From Bin5 sp965218625 (GTDB lineage: Bacteria; Chloroflexota; Anaerolineae; Caldilineales; Caldilineaceae), in the NCBI GenBank assembly GCA_965218625.1, contig CBDCLG010000016.1, positions 62,001-126,000 of the forward strand: a stretch of 64,000 bases of DNA, read 5' to 3'. The notes under the pieces are model-generated. The model searched no databases. It saw only the letters and a program-made list of their open reading frames with translations, and was not told where the DNA came from. The number at the start of each line of letters is the position of its first letter. The stretch's first letter is position 1. The position numbers and the translations under genes are program-made. Positions 46,246 to 55,426 of this stretch are shown piece by piece.

Positions 46246-47313
46246 ATGGACACACTGATCGAAGTCAGGAACCTGCAGACGCACTTCTTCATGGCCGAAG
46301 GCGTGGCGAAGGCGGTCGACGGCACGACCTTCGCCATCGGCCGCGGGCAGGTGCTGGGCGTCGTCGGGGAGAGCGGCTGCGGCAAGAGCGTTACGGCGCG
46401 TTCGATAATGCGCATGGTGCGCCCGCCCGGGCACACGGTTGACGGCGAGATCCTCTATACGCGCGCCGACGACGGCGGCCAGAGCACGGAGGTGGGCCTG
46501 CTTCAGCTGCCCGCCACCGGCCCTGAGATGCGCATGATTCGCGGCGGCGAGATCGCCATGATCTTCCAGGAGCCGCGCGCCTCACTCAGCCCGGTGCACC
46601 GCATCGGAGACCAGATCTCCGAAAATATCCTGCTGCACCAGGACGTCACCCCGTCCCAGGCGGAGGATATCGCCGTTGAGATGCTGCAGCAGGTGCACAT
46701 ACCCCTGGCAGAGCAGCGGATGCAGGCCTTCGCCCACCAATTGAGCGGCGGCATGTGCCAGCGGGTCATGATCGCGATGGCTCTCTCCTGTCATCCCAGC
46801 CTGCTGATTGCGGACGAGCCGACGACCGCGCTCGACGTGACCACAGAGGCACAGATCCTGGAGCTGATGCAGGGGCTGCAGGCGGAACTGGACATGGCGA
46901 TCATGTTCATTACGCATGACCTGGGCGTGGTGGCGGACATGGCCGACGAGGTGGCGGTGATGTACCTGGGCAAGGTGGTGGAGGCGGGCGCGGCTGCCGA
47001 CATTTTTCGCGATCCCAAGCACCCGTACACGGTCGCACTGATGGAGTCGCTGCCGCGCATGGACGAGAAGCGGGAGTGGATGCAGACGATCCGGGGCGTT
47101 GTGCCGGACCCGTACAGCACGCTCAGCGGCTACCCATTCCATCCTCGCTGCGCCGACTTCATGCCCGGCGTCTGCGATGAGATCGTGCCGCAGCCGATCG
47201 CGCTGGAGGACGGGCGCGAGGTGCGCTGCCTGCTGTATACGGAGCACGCCGAGCGGGCGCCGGCCGGAGAAGCGCAGGCCCCAATAGCCGCAGAGGAAAC
47301 CAGCAATCAATAG
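46246..47313 (+). CDS. Peptide-type ABC transporter ATP-binding protein 1 (DppD-like)
   Basis: 355 residues and undamaged, the only clearly intact member of the operon. Walker A is GESGCGKSVT, the signature LSGGMCQRVMIAMAL, Walker B LLIADEPTTALD, with the switch His in FITHDLGVV. The C-terminal oligopeptide-transporter extension has YPFHPRCADFMPGVCDE, with cysteines of the OppD type. It powers import of peptides or similar oligomers with its DppF partner. No ribosome site is seen before the ATG at 46246. Confidence 0.92.
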   Translation: MDTLIEVRNLQTHFFMAEGVAKAVDGTTFAIGRGQVLGVVGESGCGKSVTARSIMRMVRPPGHTVDGEILYTRADDGGQSTEVGLLQLPATGPEMRMIRGGEIAMIFQEPRASLSPVHRIGDQISENILLHQDVTPSQAEDIAVEMLQQVHIPLAEQRMQAFAHQLSGGMCQRVMIAMALSCHPSLLIADEPTTALDVTTEAQILELMQGLQAELDMAIMFITHDLGVVADMADEVAVMYLGKVVEAGAAADIFRDPKHPYTVALMESLPRMDEKREWMQTIRGVVPDPYSTLSGYPFHPRCADFMPGVCDEIVPQPIALEDGREVRCLLYTEHAERAPAGEAQAPIAAEETSNQ

Positions 47314-48343
47314 CGTAGGCGAAGGCTCGCCGCTGCTCGAAGTCAGCGGGCTGAAGAAGCATTTTCCGATCACCTCGGGACTGTTCTCGAAGGTGGTCAG
47401 CCACATCAAGGGGGTTGACGGGGTCGATTTCAACTTGCATCGGGGTGAAACGCTTGGTCTCGTCGGCGAGAGCGGCTGCGGCAAGACGACAGTTGGCCGG
47501 CTCATTATGCGCCTGTACGCGCCGACGGCCGGTGAGGTCCACTTTCGCCCGCACGGCGAGGAGGGCGAGAACTACGAACTGGCGGCAATGGACCACGCGG
47601 CTCTGCGGCCCGTGCGCACGCACCTGCAGATGATCTTTCAGGACCCCTATTCGTCGCTGAACCCGCGCAAGACGATTCTGGATACGGTCGGCGAGCCGCT
47701 GCGGCTGAACGGCACGGCAAAGGGCTCCGAGCTGGAAGACCGGGTCGTGGAGATGCTGCGCCTGGTCGGCCTGCGTCCCGAGTACGTCACGCGCTATCCG
47801 CACGCGTTCAGCGGCGGGCAGCGCCAACGCATCGGCATCGCCCGCGCGCTCATCCTCAACCCGACACTGGTGATCGCGGATGAGCCGGTCTCGGCGCTCG
47901 ACGTCTCCGTACAGGCGCAGATCCTGAACCTGCTGAAGTTCCTGCAGCGCGAGCTGGACCTGACCTATCTCTTCATTGCCCACGATCTGGGCGTCGTCAA
48001 GCACATCAGCGACCGGGTGGCGGTCATGTACGTGGGCAAGCTGGTCGAGCTGGCCGAGGCCGACGACCTTTAACGCAAACCATTGCATCCCTACACCGAA
48101 GCGCTCTTTTCCGCGGTCCACACCGCCGGCCCCGCCCACAGCCAGGGCGAGCGCATCGTGCTGGAGGGCGAGGTGGCCGATCCGTCCAATCCGCCTTCCG
48201 GCTGCTACTTTCATCCCCGCTGCCGTTACGTCCAGGAGCGCTGCCGGGAGGAGACGCCGGAGCTGCTAGGCGTCGCCGGCGGCCGTTTTGCCGCCTGCCA
48301 CTTTGCTGAAGAGCTCGACCTGGCCGGCGCGGAAGCGGTCTGA
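47306..48343 (+). pseudogene. Peptide-type ABC transporter ATP-binding protein 2 (DppF-like), lesions at start and codon 256
   Basis: The frame codes NSVGEGSPLLEVSGLKKHFP, Walker A GESGCGKTTV, signature FSGGQRQRIGIARAL and Walker B LVIADEPVSALD. It is broken by TAA at 48071-48073 (LAEADDL*RKPLHPYTEAL, where family members usually have Tyr). It then resumes through HPYTEALFSAV and YFHPRCRYVQERC. No ATG/GTG/TTG is available at the front. A GAGGA site lies ~8 bases before ATC at 47306, which would overlap the dppD-like stop in the usual ATGA manner if it were ATG. The first canonical start is the GTG at 47393, inside the domain. Confidence 0.8.
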
Positions 48344-48373
48344 ACGAGAACGGCCCAATCCCGGGAGAGTGCG

Positions 48374-49534
48374 ATGACGATTGTGCGTCCCATAACGTCC
48401 GGACCGAAGCATCACTGGTTCGGCTACTATGACAAGCAGCAGTTCGATCCGACTGGGCGCTATGTGCTAGCGATGGAGGTCGATTTCGAGCACCGTTCGC
48501 CTGCTGCCGAGGACGTAATCGGCGTGGGGATGATCGACCTGGCCGACGGTGACCGCTGGATTGAGCTGGGGGAGACGCGGGCGTGGTGCTGGCAGCAGGG
48601 CTGCATGCTGCAGTGGATTCCCGGTTCGGACAGCGAGGTCATCTGGAACGACCGCGAGGGCGACCGCTACGTTTGCCATGTGCTGGATGTAAAATCGGGC
48701 GAAAAGCGGACCATCGGCTACCCGATCTACACGCTTTCACCGGACGGCCGCACCGCGATCGGCGTCGACTTCCGCCGAATCAATCACATGCGGCCGGGCT
48801 ACGGCTACGCCGGCATCCCGGACCCGAACTTTGATAAGCTGGCGCCGGACGACGCCGGCATCTACCGGGTCGACTTGGAGACAGGCGAAGCGGAGTTTCT
48901 GATCTCGATCGCGCAGGTGGCTGCGATCCCGTATCCGCACCGGGACCTCAGCGAAGCGCGGCACTATTTCAACCATCTGCTGTTCAACACCTACGGTTCA
49001 CGCTTCATCTTTCTGCATCGCTGGCGTCTCGGCGGGCCGGGCTTCGGCACGCGCATGATGACGGCTGCGGTTGATGGCTCCGAGATCTACGCGGTGGACG
49101 AGTACGGCCACACGTCCCACTTCATCTGGCGCGACCCCGAGCATATCCTGGCCTGGGCGAGACATCCCTCGCACGGCGACGCCTTCTACGTGTACCGGGA
49201 CGGCACGAAGGAGGTGGAGGTGATCGGTAAAGGGGTGATGAAGCTGAACGGGCACTGCACCTACCTTGCCGACACGAACTGGATCCTGAACGACACCTAT
49301 CCGGTTGCGCGCGGCGAAGGGAGCGTGCAGGAGTTGTACCTGTACAATGTGGCGCAGGGCGAACGAATCGAGCTGTGTGAGTTTGCCGCTTATCCTGCCT
49401 ACACGGGCGAATGGCGCTGCGATCTGCACCCGCGTTCAAGCCCGGATGGGAGGCTGGTTACGATCGACTCGGCACACGGCGGAAACGGTCGCCAGGTCTA
49501 CCTGCTCGACATCTCAGCCCACCAACGGGTGTAG
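48374..49534 (+). CDS. Oligogalacturonate lyase-like beta-propeller protein
   Basis: 386 residues, intact, and paralogous to the broken gene at 38368. The start MTIVRPITSGPKHHWFGYYDKQQ is shared nearly word for word. Propeller-type WD/PD40 motifs repeat along the chain (LSPDGRTAIGVD, DLHPRSSPDGRLVTIDSAHG). The family is usually annotated as TolB-like or oligogalacturonate-lyase-related; whether it has lyase activity here is unknown. No signal peptide. It follows the ABC importer operon by 30 bp and may handle the imported oligomer. Confidence 0.82.
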   Translation: MTIVRPITSGPKHHWFGYYDKQQFDPTGRYVLAMEVDFEHRSPAAEDVIGVGMIDLADGDRWIELGETRAWCWQQGCMLQWIPGSDSEVIWNDREGDRYVCHVLDVKSGEKRTIGYPIYTLSPDGRTAIGVDFRRINHMRPGYGYAGIPDPNFDKLAPDDAGIYRVDLETGEAEFLISIAQVAAIPYPHRDLSEARHYFNHLLFNTYGSRFIFLHRWRLGGPGFGTRMMTAAVDGSEIYAVDEYGHTSHFIWRDPEHILAWARHPSHGDAFYVYRDGTKEVEVIGKGVMKLNGHCTYLADTNWILNDTYPVARGEGSVQELYLYNVAQGERIELCEFAAYPAYTGEWRCDLHPRSSPDGRLVTIDSAHGGNGRQVYLLDISAHQRV

Positions 49535-49590
49535 CGGCAGGGCTGGACTCACCTACTTCTTCATCAAACCGGGGTCAGGAAACCTGGACG

Positions 49591-50124
49591 CTAGTTCCAG
49601 GTGTAGGTCTCTTTTTCTTGCTGGGGAACTGAGTCGAAGGACTGCATTGCCTGCTGCCTTTCGGGTGTCAGGCCTGCGCGGGCGGCAATCTCCTGGGCGA
49701 GGGCGGGGATATAGGGAAGATCTTCGCGATAGAGAACGGTCGAGCCTTCGGGTGAGTAGTGGACCTGCATCACGACGTCGTCTTCGGCCGCCTCAAGCCT
49801 GCTCACGATCAGATCTACACGGGTGATGTGGCCCCAGTCCCACTTGCGGGACATCGCCCAAAAGCGCAGCGGGCTCCTCAGATCGAAGGCGTCATCCGAG
49901 ACCTCGAAGACCGTGCCAATGTCGATCATATGGCCGTACATGAGAAGAGCGCCCCAGATCAGGAAGGTCCAGGCTATGGCCTCGACGAAGAAGAGGCGGT
50001 TGATGCCCATCGAGAAGGTCAGGATTCCGGCAATCAGCAGCGCGGCCGCCGATACCATCGACTTCGGCCGTCCTCTGAAAACCAGCGATCCCTGCGCTTC
50101 GCCTGCGTGTGTCGATTCAGCCAT
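49591..50124 (-). CDS. Small membrane protein with a PH-like cytoplasmic domain
   Basis: 177 residues. Two closely spaced helices (VSAAALLIAGILTFSMGI and EAIAWTFLIWGALLMYG) are followed by a domain with FEVSDDAFDLRSPLRFWAMSRKWDWGHITRVDLI. This resembles the bacterial PH-like module, in which a W-x-x-I turn follows two strands. Family not identified. It lies 164 bp downstream of the AAA/winged-helix gene. A TTTGTT-17-TATACT pair (minus strand, 50195-50223) could be its own promoter. Confidence 0.62.
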   Translation of the reverse strand: MAESTHAGEAQGSLVFRGRPKSMVSAAALLIAGILTFSMGINRLFFVEAIAWTFLIWGALLMYGHMIDIGTVFEVSDDAFDLRSPLRFWAMSRKWDWGHITRVDLIVSRLEAAEDDVVMQVHYSPEGSTVLYREDLPYIPALAQEIAARAGLTPERQQAMQSFDSVPQQEKETYTWN

Positions 50125-50288
50125 TGTGCCATTCTACCCTGTGCAATGTTTTGCGCGGCGGCTATAGCGGGACCGCGCCGGCAAGTTCGCGTATAGTATA
50201 GACTGAAGCGCGGAGCGAACAAAATTTCTCGGCGGCCTGCAAATCGGGGCATGCGAATCCGGGGAAGGTTGGTTTTGCAGGATGTGCC

Positions 50289-51668
50289 TCAAGAGGCCCC
50301 AGGTTCGGCTTGCAGCCTGTACCCGCGACCGCGCATTGTGACGATCAGGACAGGGTTGGCCGGGTCCGGCTCCACTTTCTGTCGCAGGCGGCTGACCAAC
50401 TTCTCGATGCGGGCATCGTCAACTTGGCCCAGGAAGTCTTCTCCCCAGACATCCGCGACAATGTCGTATTTCTCGACGGTCCTGTTCCTATTTTCGAAAA
50501 GCAGCGTCATGAGTCGAATCTCAAGCTTCGAGAGTTCGATCTGTCGTCCGTCAACGTGAAACTCTCCACCCCTGAATTCGACCTGGGGCCGTTCGGAGGC
50601 GCCGGTATCGGTCTGAAATGCGAGCACATACTCGGCGAAGAGACGGCCGAAGACACGCTGCTCTTCCTTCACGAGCTTCAGGATATGGTGCTTCATCAGA
50701 TGGGACAGGCTGGCGCTATCGGCTTCCTTGCCGGAGAACAGGCTTCTGAGGGCCTCCTGGTGGTCCGGCATGCAGCTGTGCCAGATTTTTTCGCTCTCGG
50801 TATGCAGGGTGGGGTCCTGGCGAAGCTGGTCGGCCAGGTCGCGGTGCAGCGCCCAGCGCTCCTTCTCATCGTTGCCTTTGCGTTCAAGTTCGGCGGCCGC
50901 ACCGCCCAGCAGTTTACTGACCCCTTCAAGATAGCCCGGGTGCCCCCCTGTCCAGTGGTAGGCAAATTCGACGTCATCCAGGGAAAGCTCGACGTTGTTG
51001 CGCTCGGCGAAACCGCGAATGTAGTGCTCCACATCATGGTGGGGGAGAGGGCCGAGGTGCCAGGGCTGATGGGAAAAGAGCTCGCCGAATTCCCCGCTGT
51101 GTTCGCCGGGCCAAAGCTCGGCGAGAGGCCATACTGTTGCCGTAACGTATACGAGTCGGTTGCCGAAGAGGTCTTTTTTGGCGCGCAAATTGAGGAAAAC
51201 GCGCGGATCGATTTCCTGGAAGGGTTCGTCGAACTCGTCAAAGAGCAGGATGAGGCTGTAGCTGCTGTTTTGGAGCGCGGCGGTCAGTCCGTTGCTGAAA
51301 CTGAGGGGCACCTGGAAGTCGTTGGCGGGCGCGACGAGGCCTTCGTATGCGTTCTGCAGCAAGGCGTCTCCGGCCAGGGCGGGGCTGCTCTCGCGCAGAC
51401 AGCGGAGCACCAGCTCATAGAAGCCCTGGTCGGACATGTCGAGAATACGGTTGCAGTCGATGTAGACCGGGAGAAAGGAGCCGCCCTCCTCACCCAGGTG
51501 GTGCAGCCAGACGTCGGCCTGGGCGAGCAAGCGCATCAGGGAGGACTTGCCAACGTTGCTGAAGCCCGTTACCTCCACGCATTGGGCGCTGCCCAGCATC
51601 CGGATAATGTGTTCAATGTCCGACTTTCGCATGTAGCTGCCGTCGGACAGACGCAATGCAACTGACAT
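50289..51668 (-). CDS. AAA ATPase fused to an OmpR/PhoB-type winged helix
   Basis: 459 residues. Residues ~15-150 form a STAND/Orc-like P-loop domain: Walker A G35-FSNVGKS and Walker B LILLFDEFDE at 139-148. A helical lid and 'HxGGHPGYL'-type region follows (YHWTGGHPGYLEG). The C-terminal ~95 residues (EFRGGEFHVDGRQIELSKLE ... VSRLRQKVEPDP ... VTMRGRGYRL) are a classic winged-helix response-regulator DNA-binding domain. No receiver domain is present. This looks like an ATP-switch transcription factor. It is the last gene, 88 bp behind the membrane operon that starts at 56946, and may regulate or sense it. Confidence 0.8.
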   Translation of the reverse strand: MSVALRLSDGSYMRKSDIEHIIRMLGSAQCVEVTGFSNVGKSSLMRLLAQADVWLHHLGEEGGSFLPVYIDCNRILDMSDQGFYELVLRCLRESSPALAGDALLQNAYEGLVAPANDFQVPLSFSNGLTAALQNSSYSLILLFDEFDEPFQEIDPRVFLNLRAKKDLFGNRLVYVTATVWPLAELWPGEHSGEFGELFSHQPWHLGPLPHHDVEHYIRGFAERNNVELSLDDVEFAYHWTGGHPGYLEGVSKLLGGAAAELERKGNDEKERWALHRDLADQLRQDPTLHTESEKIWHSCMPDHQEALRSLFSGKEADSASLSHLMKHHILKLVKEEQRVFGRLFAEYVLAFQTDTGASERPQVEFRGGEFHVDGRQIELSKLEIRLMTLLFENRNRTVEKYDIVADVWGEDFLGQVDDARIEKLVSRLRQKVEPDPANPVLIVTMRGRGYRLQAEPGAS

Positions 51669-51756
51669 GGTGCCCCCAAGGTCGATGCGGTGTAAGGGGT
51701 CAGAAAGATTCTCCTGCGCGTGGTTGCCCCCATTTTCGTCGTCTTGCGCCCTTGCG

Positions 51757-53055
51757 TCAAGCGGGACCGAGGCGGGGGCCGGTCTCCTCCAGAATGTCGG
51801 CCGACAGCACCTGCAACGAGGCTTCCGGCGCGACCTGGCCTGCGCCTGCGACGACGGGAACGAGGCCCAATGGATCCCACCAGTGGCTGGACGGGCGCGG
51901 CCAGTGTTCGGGCCATGGGCCGCTCACCAGGCGGAGCGGCGGCCAGCCGGCCAGATAGTCCGGGCGTTCTCCGGGACGGACGCAACAGATTCGCACATGT
52001 CCGCCCTCCGGCGCGAACAGTTCGCTCGACTGGCCCGGACCGCCCCGGCTCCCGTCATTTGACGGGGCGGATATCCATACGTGCAGCCAGCGGTCTGCCG
52101 CCGCGTGCAGGCCGTGCAATGAGGGCAGTCGCTGGCGTCGCGACCAGAGGCGGACCGCCTGCACGAACGCCCATTGCGTGCTGCGGAGCTCGGCAGGATG
52201 GTTCGGCCAGGCGGCGATTCTGCTCATTGCGGGCATCTTTTGGGAGCGCTGCCAGTGGTACCGTTCCAGCACTTTGGCAAGCGCCGCATCTCTCTGCCCT
52301 GCATCCGGCGCGAGCACATTGACGGCCAGCGCGGCCTCGCGCCCTGCCGAGCGCGCGTGCCAATAGGCAAGCGCGGCATCCGCTGATTGGCGATTTCCGG
52401 CGAAGCAGAAAAGCGGATGGTCCTCGGTGGGCAGCTTCGCGGCGGCGTCGATAACATGGCGGCACAAATCAAGTACCTGCCCCTGACCGCGCCGGTCCGT
52501 TTCTTCGTAACCGCCCACGGCCAGAATCACGTCGGGATGCAGCAGTTCCAGTTCAGCTGCGAGTTCGTCCGAGCTGCGCCAGGGGCTGAAGCGGTAGGTG
52601 GCGACGTGATTGCAGAGGGCGCCCGCGAGCGCGTCCTTTCCGGCGATCAGGCTCGTGCCGCCGGAAAGTCCGGCCATCCACACGCGCAGCGGCGGGAGCA
52701 GATCGGCCACGGCGACCGCCTGGCCCACGCCCTCGACGAGAGCCGGGTCGTAGGTGTGCAGCCGGGGCCGGTCCTCCTCCTCGTCCCAAAGAGAGATGTT
52801 GAACTGGGTCTCCAGTCGGTTGACCGCTTGCACGAGCGCGGCGGCGCTTTGACCGGGGCTTGCCCCCGCCGGCAGGTCTTCAGTCTGCCACCCTATCAGG
52901 CGATAGATTTCTTCGACCGGTTCGATCAAGGCTGCGGTCACGCGTTGGGGCTCAGCGCCCAGAAGGAGGATATTTTTGGGCGCGTAGTCCGCCAGGGAGG
53001 TGGCGGCGCCGCTCCGACCGGGCACTGGGGGCGGCTGCATGCCGGATGAGCTCAT
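51757..53055 (-). CDS. MutL-like (glutamate mutase L-related) protein
   Basis: 432 residues from an ATG that overlaps the preceding gene's stop (ATGA). An open frame continues upstream to 53607, but it runs against the membrane gene in another frame and is not coding. PDVILAVGGYEETDRRGQGQV and PLFCFAGNRQSADAALAYW match the GGxxx/AGN segments of the MutL (actin/Hsp70-like) family, as does EGVGQAVAVADLLPP. The N-terminal DxGSTxTK phosphate-binding loop expected of an active MutL is not seen. No glutamate mutase is encoded nearby. I treat it as a divergent MutL homologue of unknown function in an envelope operon. Confidence 0.6.
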   Translation of the reverse strand: MSSSGMQPPPVPGRSGAATSLADYAPKNILLLGAEPQRVTAALIEPVEEIYRLIGWQTEDLPAGASPGQSAAALVQAVNRLETQFNISLWDEEEDRPRLHTYDPALVEGVGQAVAVADLLPPLRVWMAGLSGGTSLIAGKDALAGALCNHVATYRFSPWRSSDELAAELELLHPDVILAVGGYEETDRRGQGQVLDLCRHVIDAAAKLPTEDHPLFCFAGNRQSADAALAYWHARSAGREAALAVNVLAPDAGQRDAALAKVLERYHWQRSQKMPAMSRIAAWPNHPAELRSTQWAFVQAVRLWSRRQRLPSLHGLHAAADRWLHVWISAPSNDGSRGGPGQSSELFAPEGGHVRICCVRPGERPDYLAGWPPLRLVSGPWPEHWPRPSSHWWDPLGLVPVVAGAGQVAPEASLQVLSADILEETGPRLGPA

Positions 53056-53942
53056 TGTCCGGCTCCACGGGCGGCCGCCCACAGGATCTGCCACAGCTCG
53101 CTGCGGGGAAGTTCGAACAGGAAATACTCCAGCCGCGCGAGGATGAGGGTGAAGCGGGCCGCGATCAGGCGGGCGAAGATCATGCCGGCAGCCAGCCACA
53201 GGGCCCGGCGCCCGATGCCTTCCCAGATGGCCAGGGCCTTGCCAAAACCGGTCCGTGAGAGAGGGATAAGGCCGACTGGGGGGACGAATGAAGCGATGCC
53301 GCGCGACGAAGGAGCGGAAACGCGGTCGCGGCCCTTGGCGGCTGCCGAGCGGCCCAACCGCAGGTGAATCAGGACGCCGCCTGTGATCACCAGGGTGAGG
53401 AGCCTGAGCAGCCAAATCGACTGGCCGCCGCCGGCGGACACCTCGGGCAAGTTGAAGCTGTTCGCGTGAGGGAGTTCCACTGCGGCCGCGAGTTGGGGCC
53501 AAAACGTGCCCTGCAACGAGCCGGTCAAGCCGACGCCCAGGCCCGCGCCGGCAAGAATGGCGGCCGGTAACACCGCCAGCAGCCGCAGCAACCGCCGTCC
53601 GCTCCACTTACCCGGCGGCTTAAACAACAGGTCAAGGCCCCCCAGCCACATTACCAGCCCGAGCAGGAGCGGCAAATGATCTTGTAGATTTTCGGGCTCG
53701 GTGGCGGTGAGCCATAATGCCGGGTCTGCCAGGAACGGCGCGAACAGCTGCGGCCACAGGACATTGCTCCAGGCGACAACTGCCATGTATCCCAAGCCTG
53801 CGCCTACGAGGATGTACTGGGCAAAGCGTGCGAGCACGTTGTCGCGGATCAGGCAGCTGCCGATGGCCAGCGAGATGAGAAGACCGAGTAACAGGCCGGC
53901 GTCATGGAGAGAACCGGGCAGACCGCCGCTGAAGGTACTCAA
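53052..53942 (-). CDS. Polytopic membrane protein of unknown function
   Basis: 296 residues from a TTG at 53942. It is preceded by CGGAGG and overlaps the previous gene's stop as TTGA, so it is coupled. An ATG farther upstream (54014) lies inside the preceding gene and is less likely. There are about six hydrophobic segments (AGLLLGLLISLAIGS, YILVGAGLGYMAVVAWSNVLW, LLRLLAVLPAAILAGAGLGVGL, LLRLLTLVITGGVLIHL, LWLAAGMIFARLIAARF). No conserved charged motif that I can assign to a transporter. Part of the operon 56946-51757. Confidence 0.72.
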   Translation of the reverse strand: MSTFSGGLPGSLHDAGLLLGLLISLAIGSCLIRDNVLARFAQYILVGAGLGYMAVVAWSNVLWPQLFAPFLADPALWLTATEPENLQDHLPLLLGLVMWLGGLDLLFKPPGKWSGRRLLRLLAVLPAAILAGAGLGVGLTGSLQGTFWPQLAAAVELPHANSFNLPEVSAGGGQSIWLLRLLTLVITGGVLIHLRLGRSAAAKGRDRVSAPSSRGIASFVPPVGLIPLSRTGFGKALAIWEGIGRRALWLAAGMIFARLIAARFTLILARLEYFLFELPRSELWQILWAAARGAGQ

Positions 53943-55342
53943 GGCTGCCTCCGTTCGATCAAGCCGGAGAGGTTGCCGAGAACAATGGCAAGGAGAAGGA
54001 CGGCAAAGGCCCAATTCTGACCGTTGATCAGGCGTCCTGCGATCGCCCTCTCCTCGGGGCTGGCGGCGCGCTGCGACCGGACTCGGTATGCGCTGCCGCC
54101 GTCCCAGCCGCTGACCAGGCCGGAGAGTTGCCCGCTTTGCAGGTAGGGGCGCAAAGGAATATCGGTTGCTCCGCTGGTGACGGCAACAACCGCCCCTCCG
54201 TTGAGTGGCTGGACCTGCTCCAGCCAGTGCCGGACATCCTCGGTGCGGGCGGCGACGATCAGGTTGAGGACAGCGCTGGTCTTGTCCAATCCGGCGACGG
54301 TGAAGCGGTCTTTGAGGGCGAGCCAGCCGGGGTCGAGCGGCAACGTCTCGGCCGGGGCGACGCCCAACAGCGGCAAGGCGGCGGCCCCACCAGGAAGAAA
54401 GCCCGCTTCGATGACGACATTGTTCTCAATCTGCGAACGGCCCGGCTGGCGGACGGCATCCTCCGCCTTCGCGATCAGCCGGCGCGCCGAGGCAAGGCCT
54501 GCGGGCAGCTGGCTGACGACGATCAGATTTGCGCCTCGCAGCAGCAAATGTTCGATGACCGGCTGAGCGACGCGGTCCATTTCGCCGGCGGTAGCGGGGT
54601 CATAGGCCCAGTTCACGAGGACAGTACTGTTGGGGGGCAGTGTAGCAATCTGACGGTGTGCCTGCGGGAGACCGGGCAGCGGATGCGGTCCCGGCCCGCC
54701 GGGTGGCGCCTGCGCTGCGCGCGGATACGCCATGACCAGGACAAGCAGCAGGAGCCACTCGATCTGAAAGCGCCTCGGCATTCCGCGGCCGACCTGTCCG
54801 TTCGCGCCGGCATCGCGGGGCGTGTCCGGCGCCGCACGTGTATCGAGAGGGAACTCGGCGGAAAAGAGCTCGCGCAGACGTCGGCGCTCTTCTTCATCCA
54901 CAACCTCGGACGGCTGCTGCTGCACATCGTTCCCCAACTCTGAAATCCTGGAGCCGACGGTGGCAAACTCAAGCGGGTCTGCCGGTTCAAGCAGACCCGG
55001 AAGTTCACCCAGAAGGGGCTCAGGCTGCGCGTCATCGGCCGGCGTCGGCGGGTCTGATTCGGAGTCCTCGCCGGCTTCGTCGCCAGAAGTTGGCGGGCCG
55101 GTCAGACTGTGCCCGAAGACGGGTTCGCCCGACCCTTGCCCCCCTTCCAGGCCGGAATGCTCACCGGCCTCCGGCCGCGTCCCCGGTCCCTGGCCGCCGC
55201 CCGGCGCGTCCGGCCCGGTGGGTGTGGGTTCGGCAGGCTCGGGCGGTGGCGGCCGGCGCGCGATGACGGTGCCGCATTGCTCGCAGAAGCGGGCAAGGCC
55301 GGTGTTGCTGTATCCGCAGTGTGGGCAGTCGAACGTCGGCAT
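53939..55342 (-). CDS. Zinc-ribbon protein with a two-helix anchored extracytoplasmic domain
   Basis: 467 residues. An N-terminal zinc ribbon (C6, C9, C20, C23 in FDCPHCGYSNTGLARFCEQCG) is followed by ~130 residues of acidic, Pro/Gly-rich linker. One membrane helix comes at ~193-212 (FQIEWLLLLVLVMAYP). A globular ~220-residue domain (STVLVNWAYDPATAGEMDRV, ANLIVVSQLPAGLASARRL) follows, then a second helix near the end (NWAFAVLLLAIVLGNLSGLI). The topology predicts a cytoplasmic zinc ribbon and an outside domain. Family unknown. Coupled to the next gene by a TTGA overlap. Confidence 0.72.
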   Translation of the reverse strand: MPTFDCPHCGYSNTGLARFCEQCGTVIARRPPPPEPAEPTPTGPDAPGGGQGPGTRPEAGEHSGLEGGQGSGEPVFGHSLTGPPTSGDEAGEDSESDPPTPADDAQPEPLLGELPGLLEPADPLEFATVGSRISELGNDVQQQPSEVVDEEERRRLRELFSAEFPLDTRAAPDTPRDAGANGQVGRGMPRRFQIEWLLLLVLVMAYPRAAQAPPGGPGPHPLPGLPQAHRQIATLPPNSTVLVNWAYDPATAGEMDRVAQPVIEHLLLRGANLIVVSQLPAGLASARRLIAKAEDAVRQPGRSQIENNVVIEAGFLPGGAAALPLLGVAPAETLPLDPGWLALKDRFTVAGLDKTSAVLNLIVAARTEDVRHWLEQVQPLNGGAVVAVTSGATDIPLRPYLQSGQLSGLVSGWDGGSAYRVRSQRAASPEERAIAGRLINGQNWAFAVLLLAIVLGNLSGLIERRQP

Positions 55343-55426
55343 CGGTGTAGCAGATTCCAGGTCAGGATGAAGCGGGCAACCGGCGGAGCCGGCCTGCCGG
55401 GAAGGCGGCCCCTTCAGACTCTCGGC

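Noticed and set aside
38368..48343. Stop-codon reassignment or programmed readthrough to explain the in-frame stops
   Set aside because: TGA, TAG and TAA all occur within genes, the same codons end neighbouring intact genes, and frameshifts are present too; decay or sequence error fits better.
51757..53607. A 616-residue version of the MutL-like protein
   Set aside because: The extra 184 residues overlap the preceding membrane gene in another frame; the ATGA junction at 53055 is the natural start.
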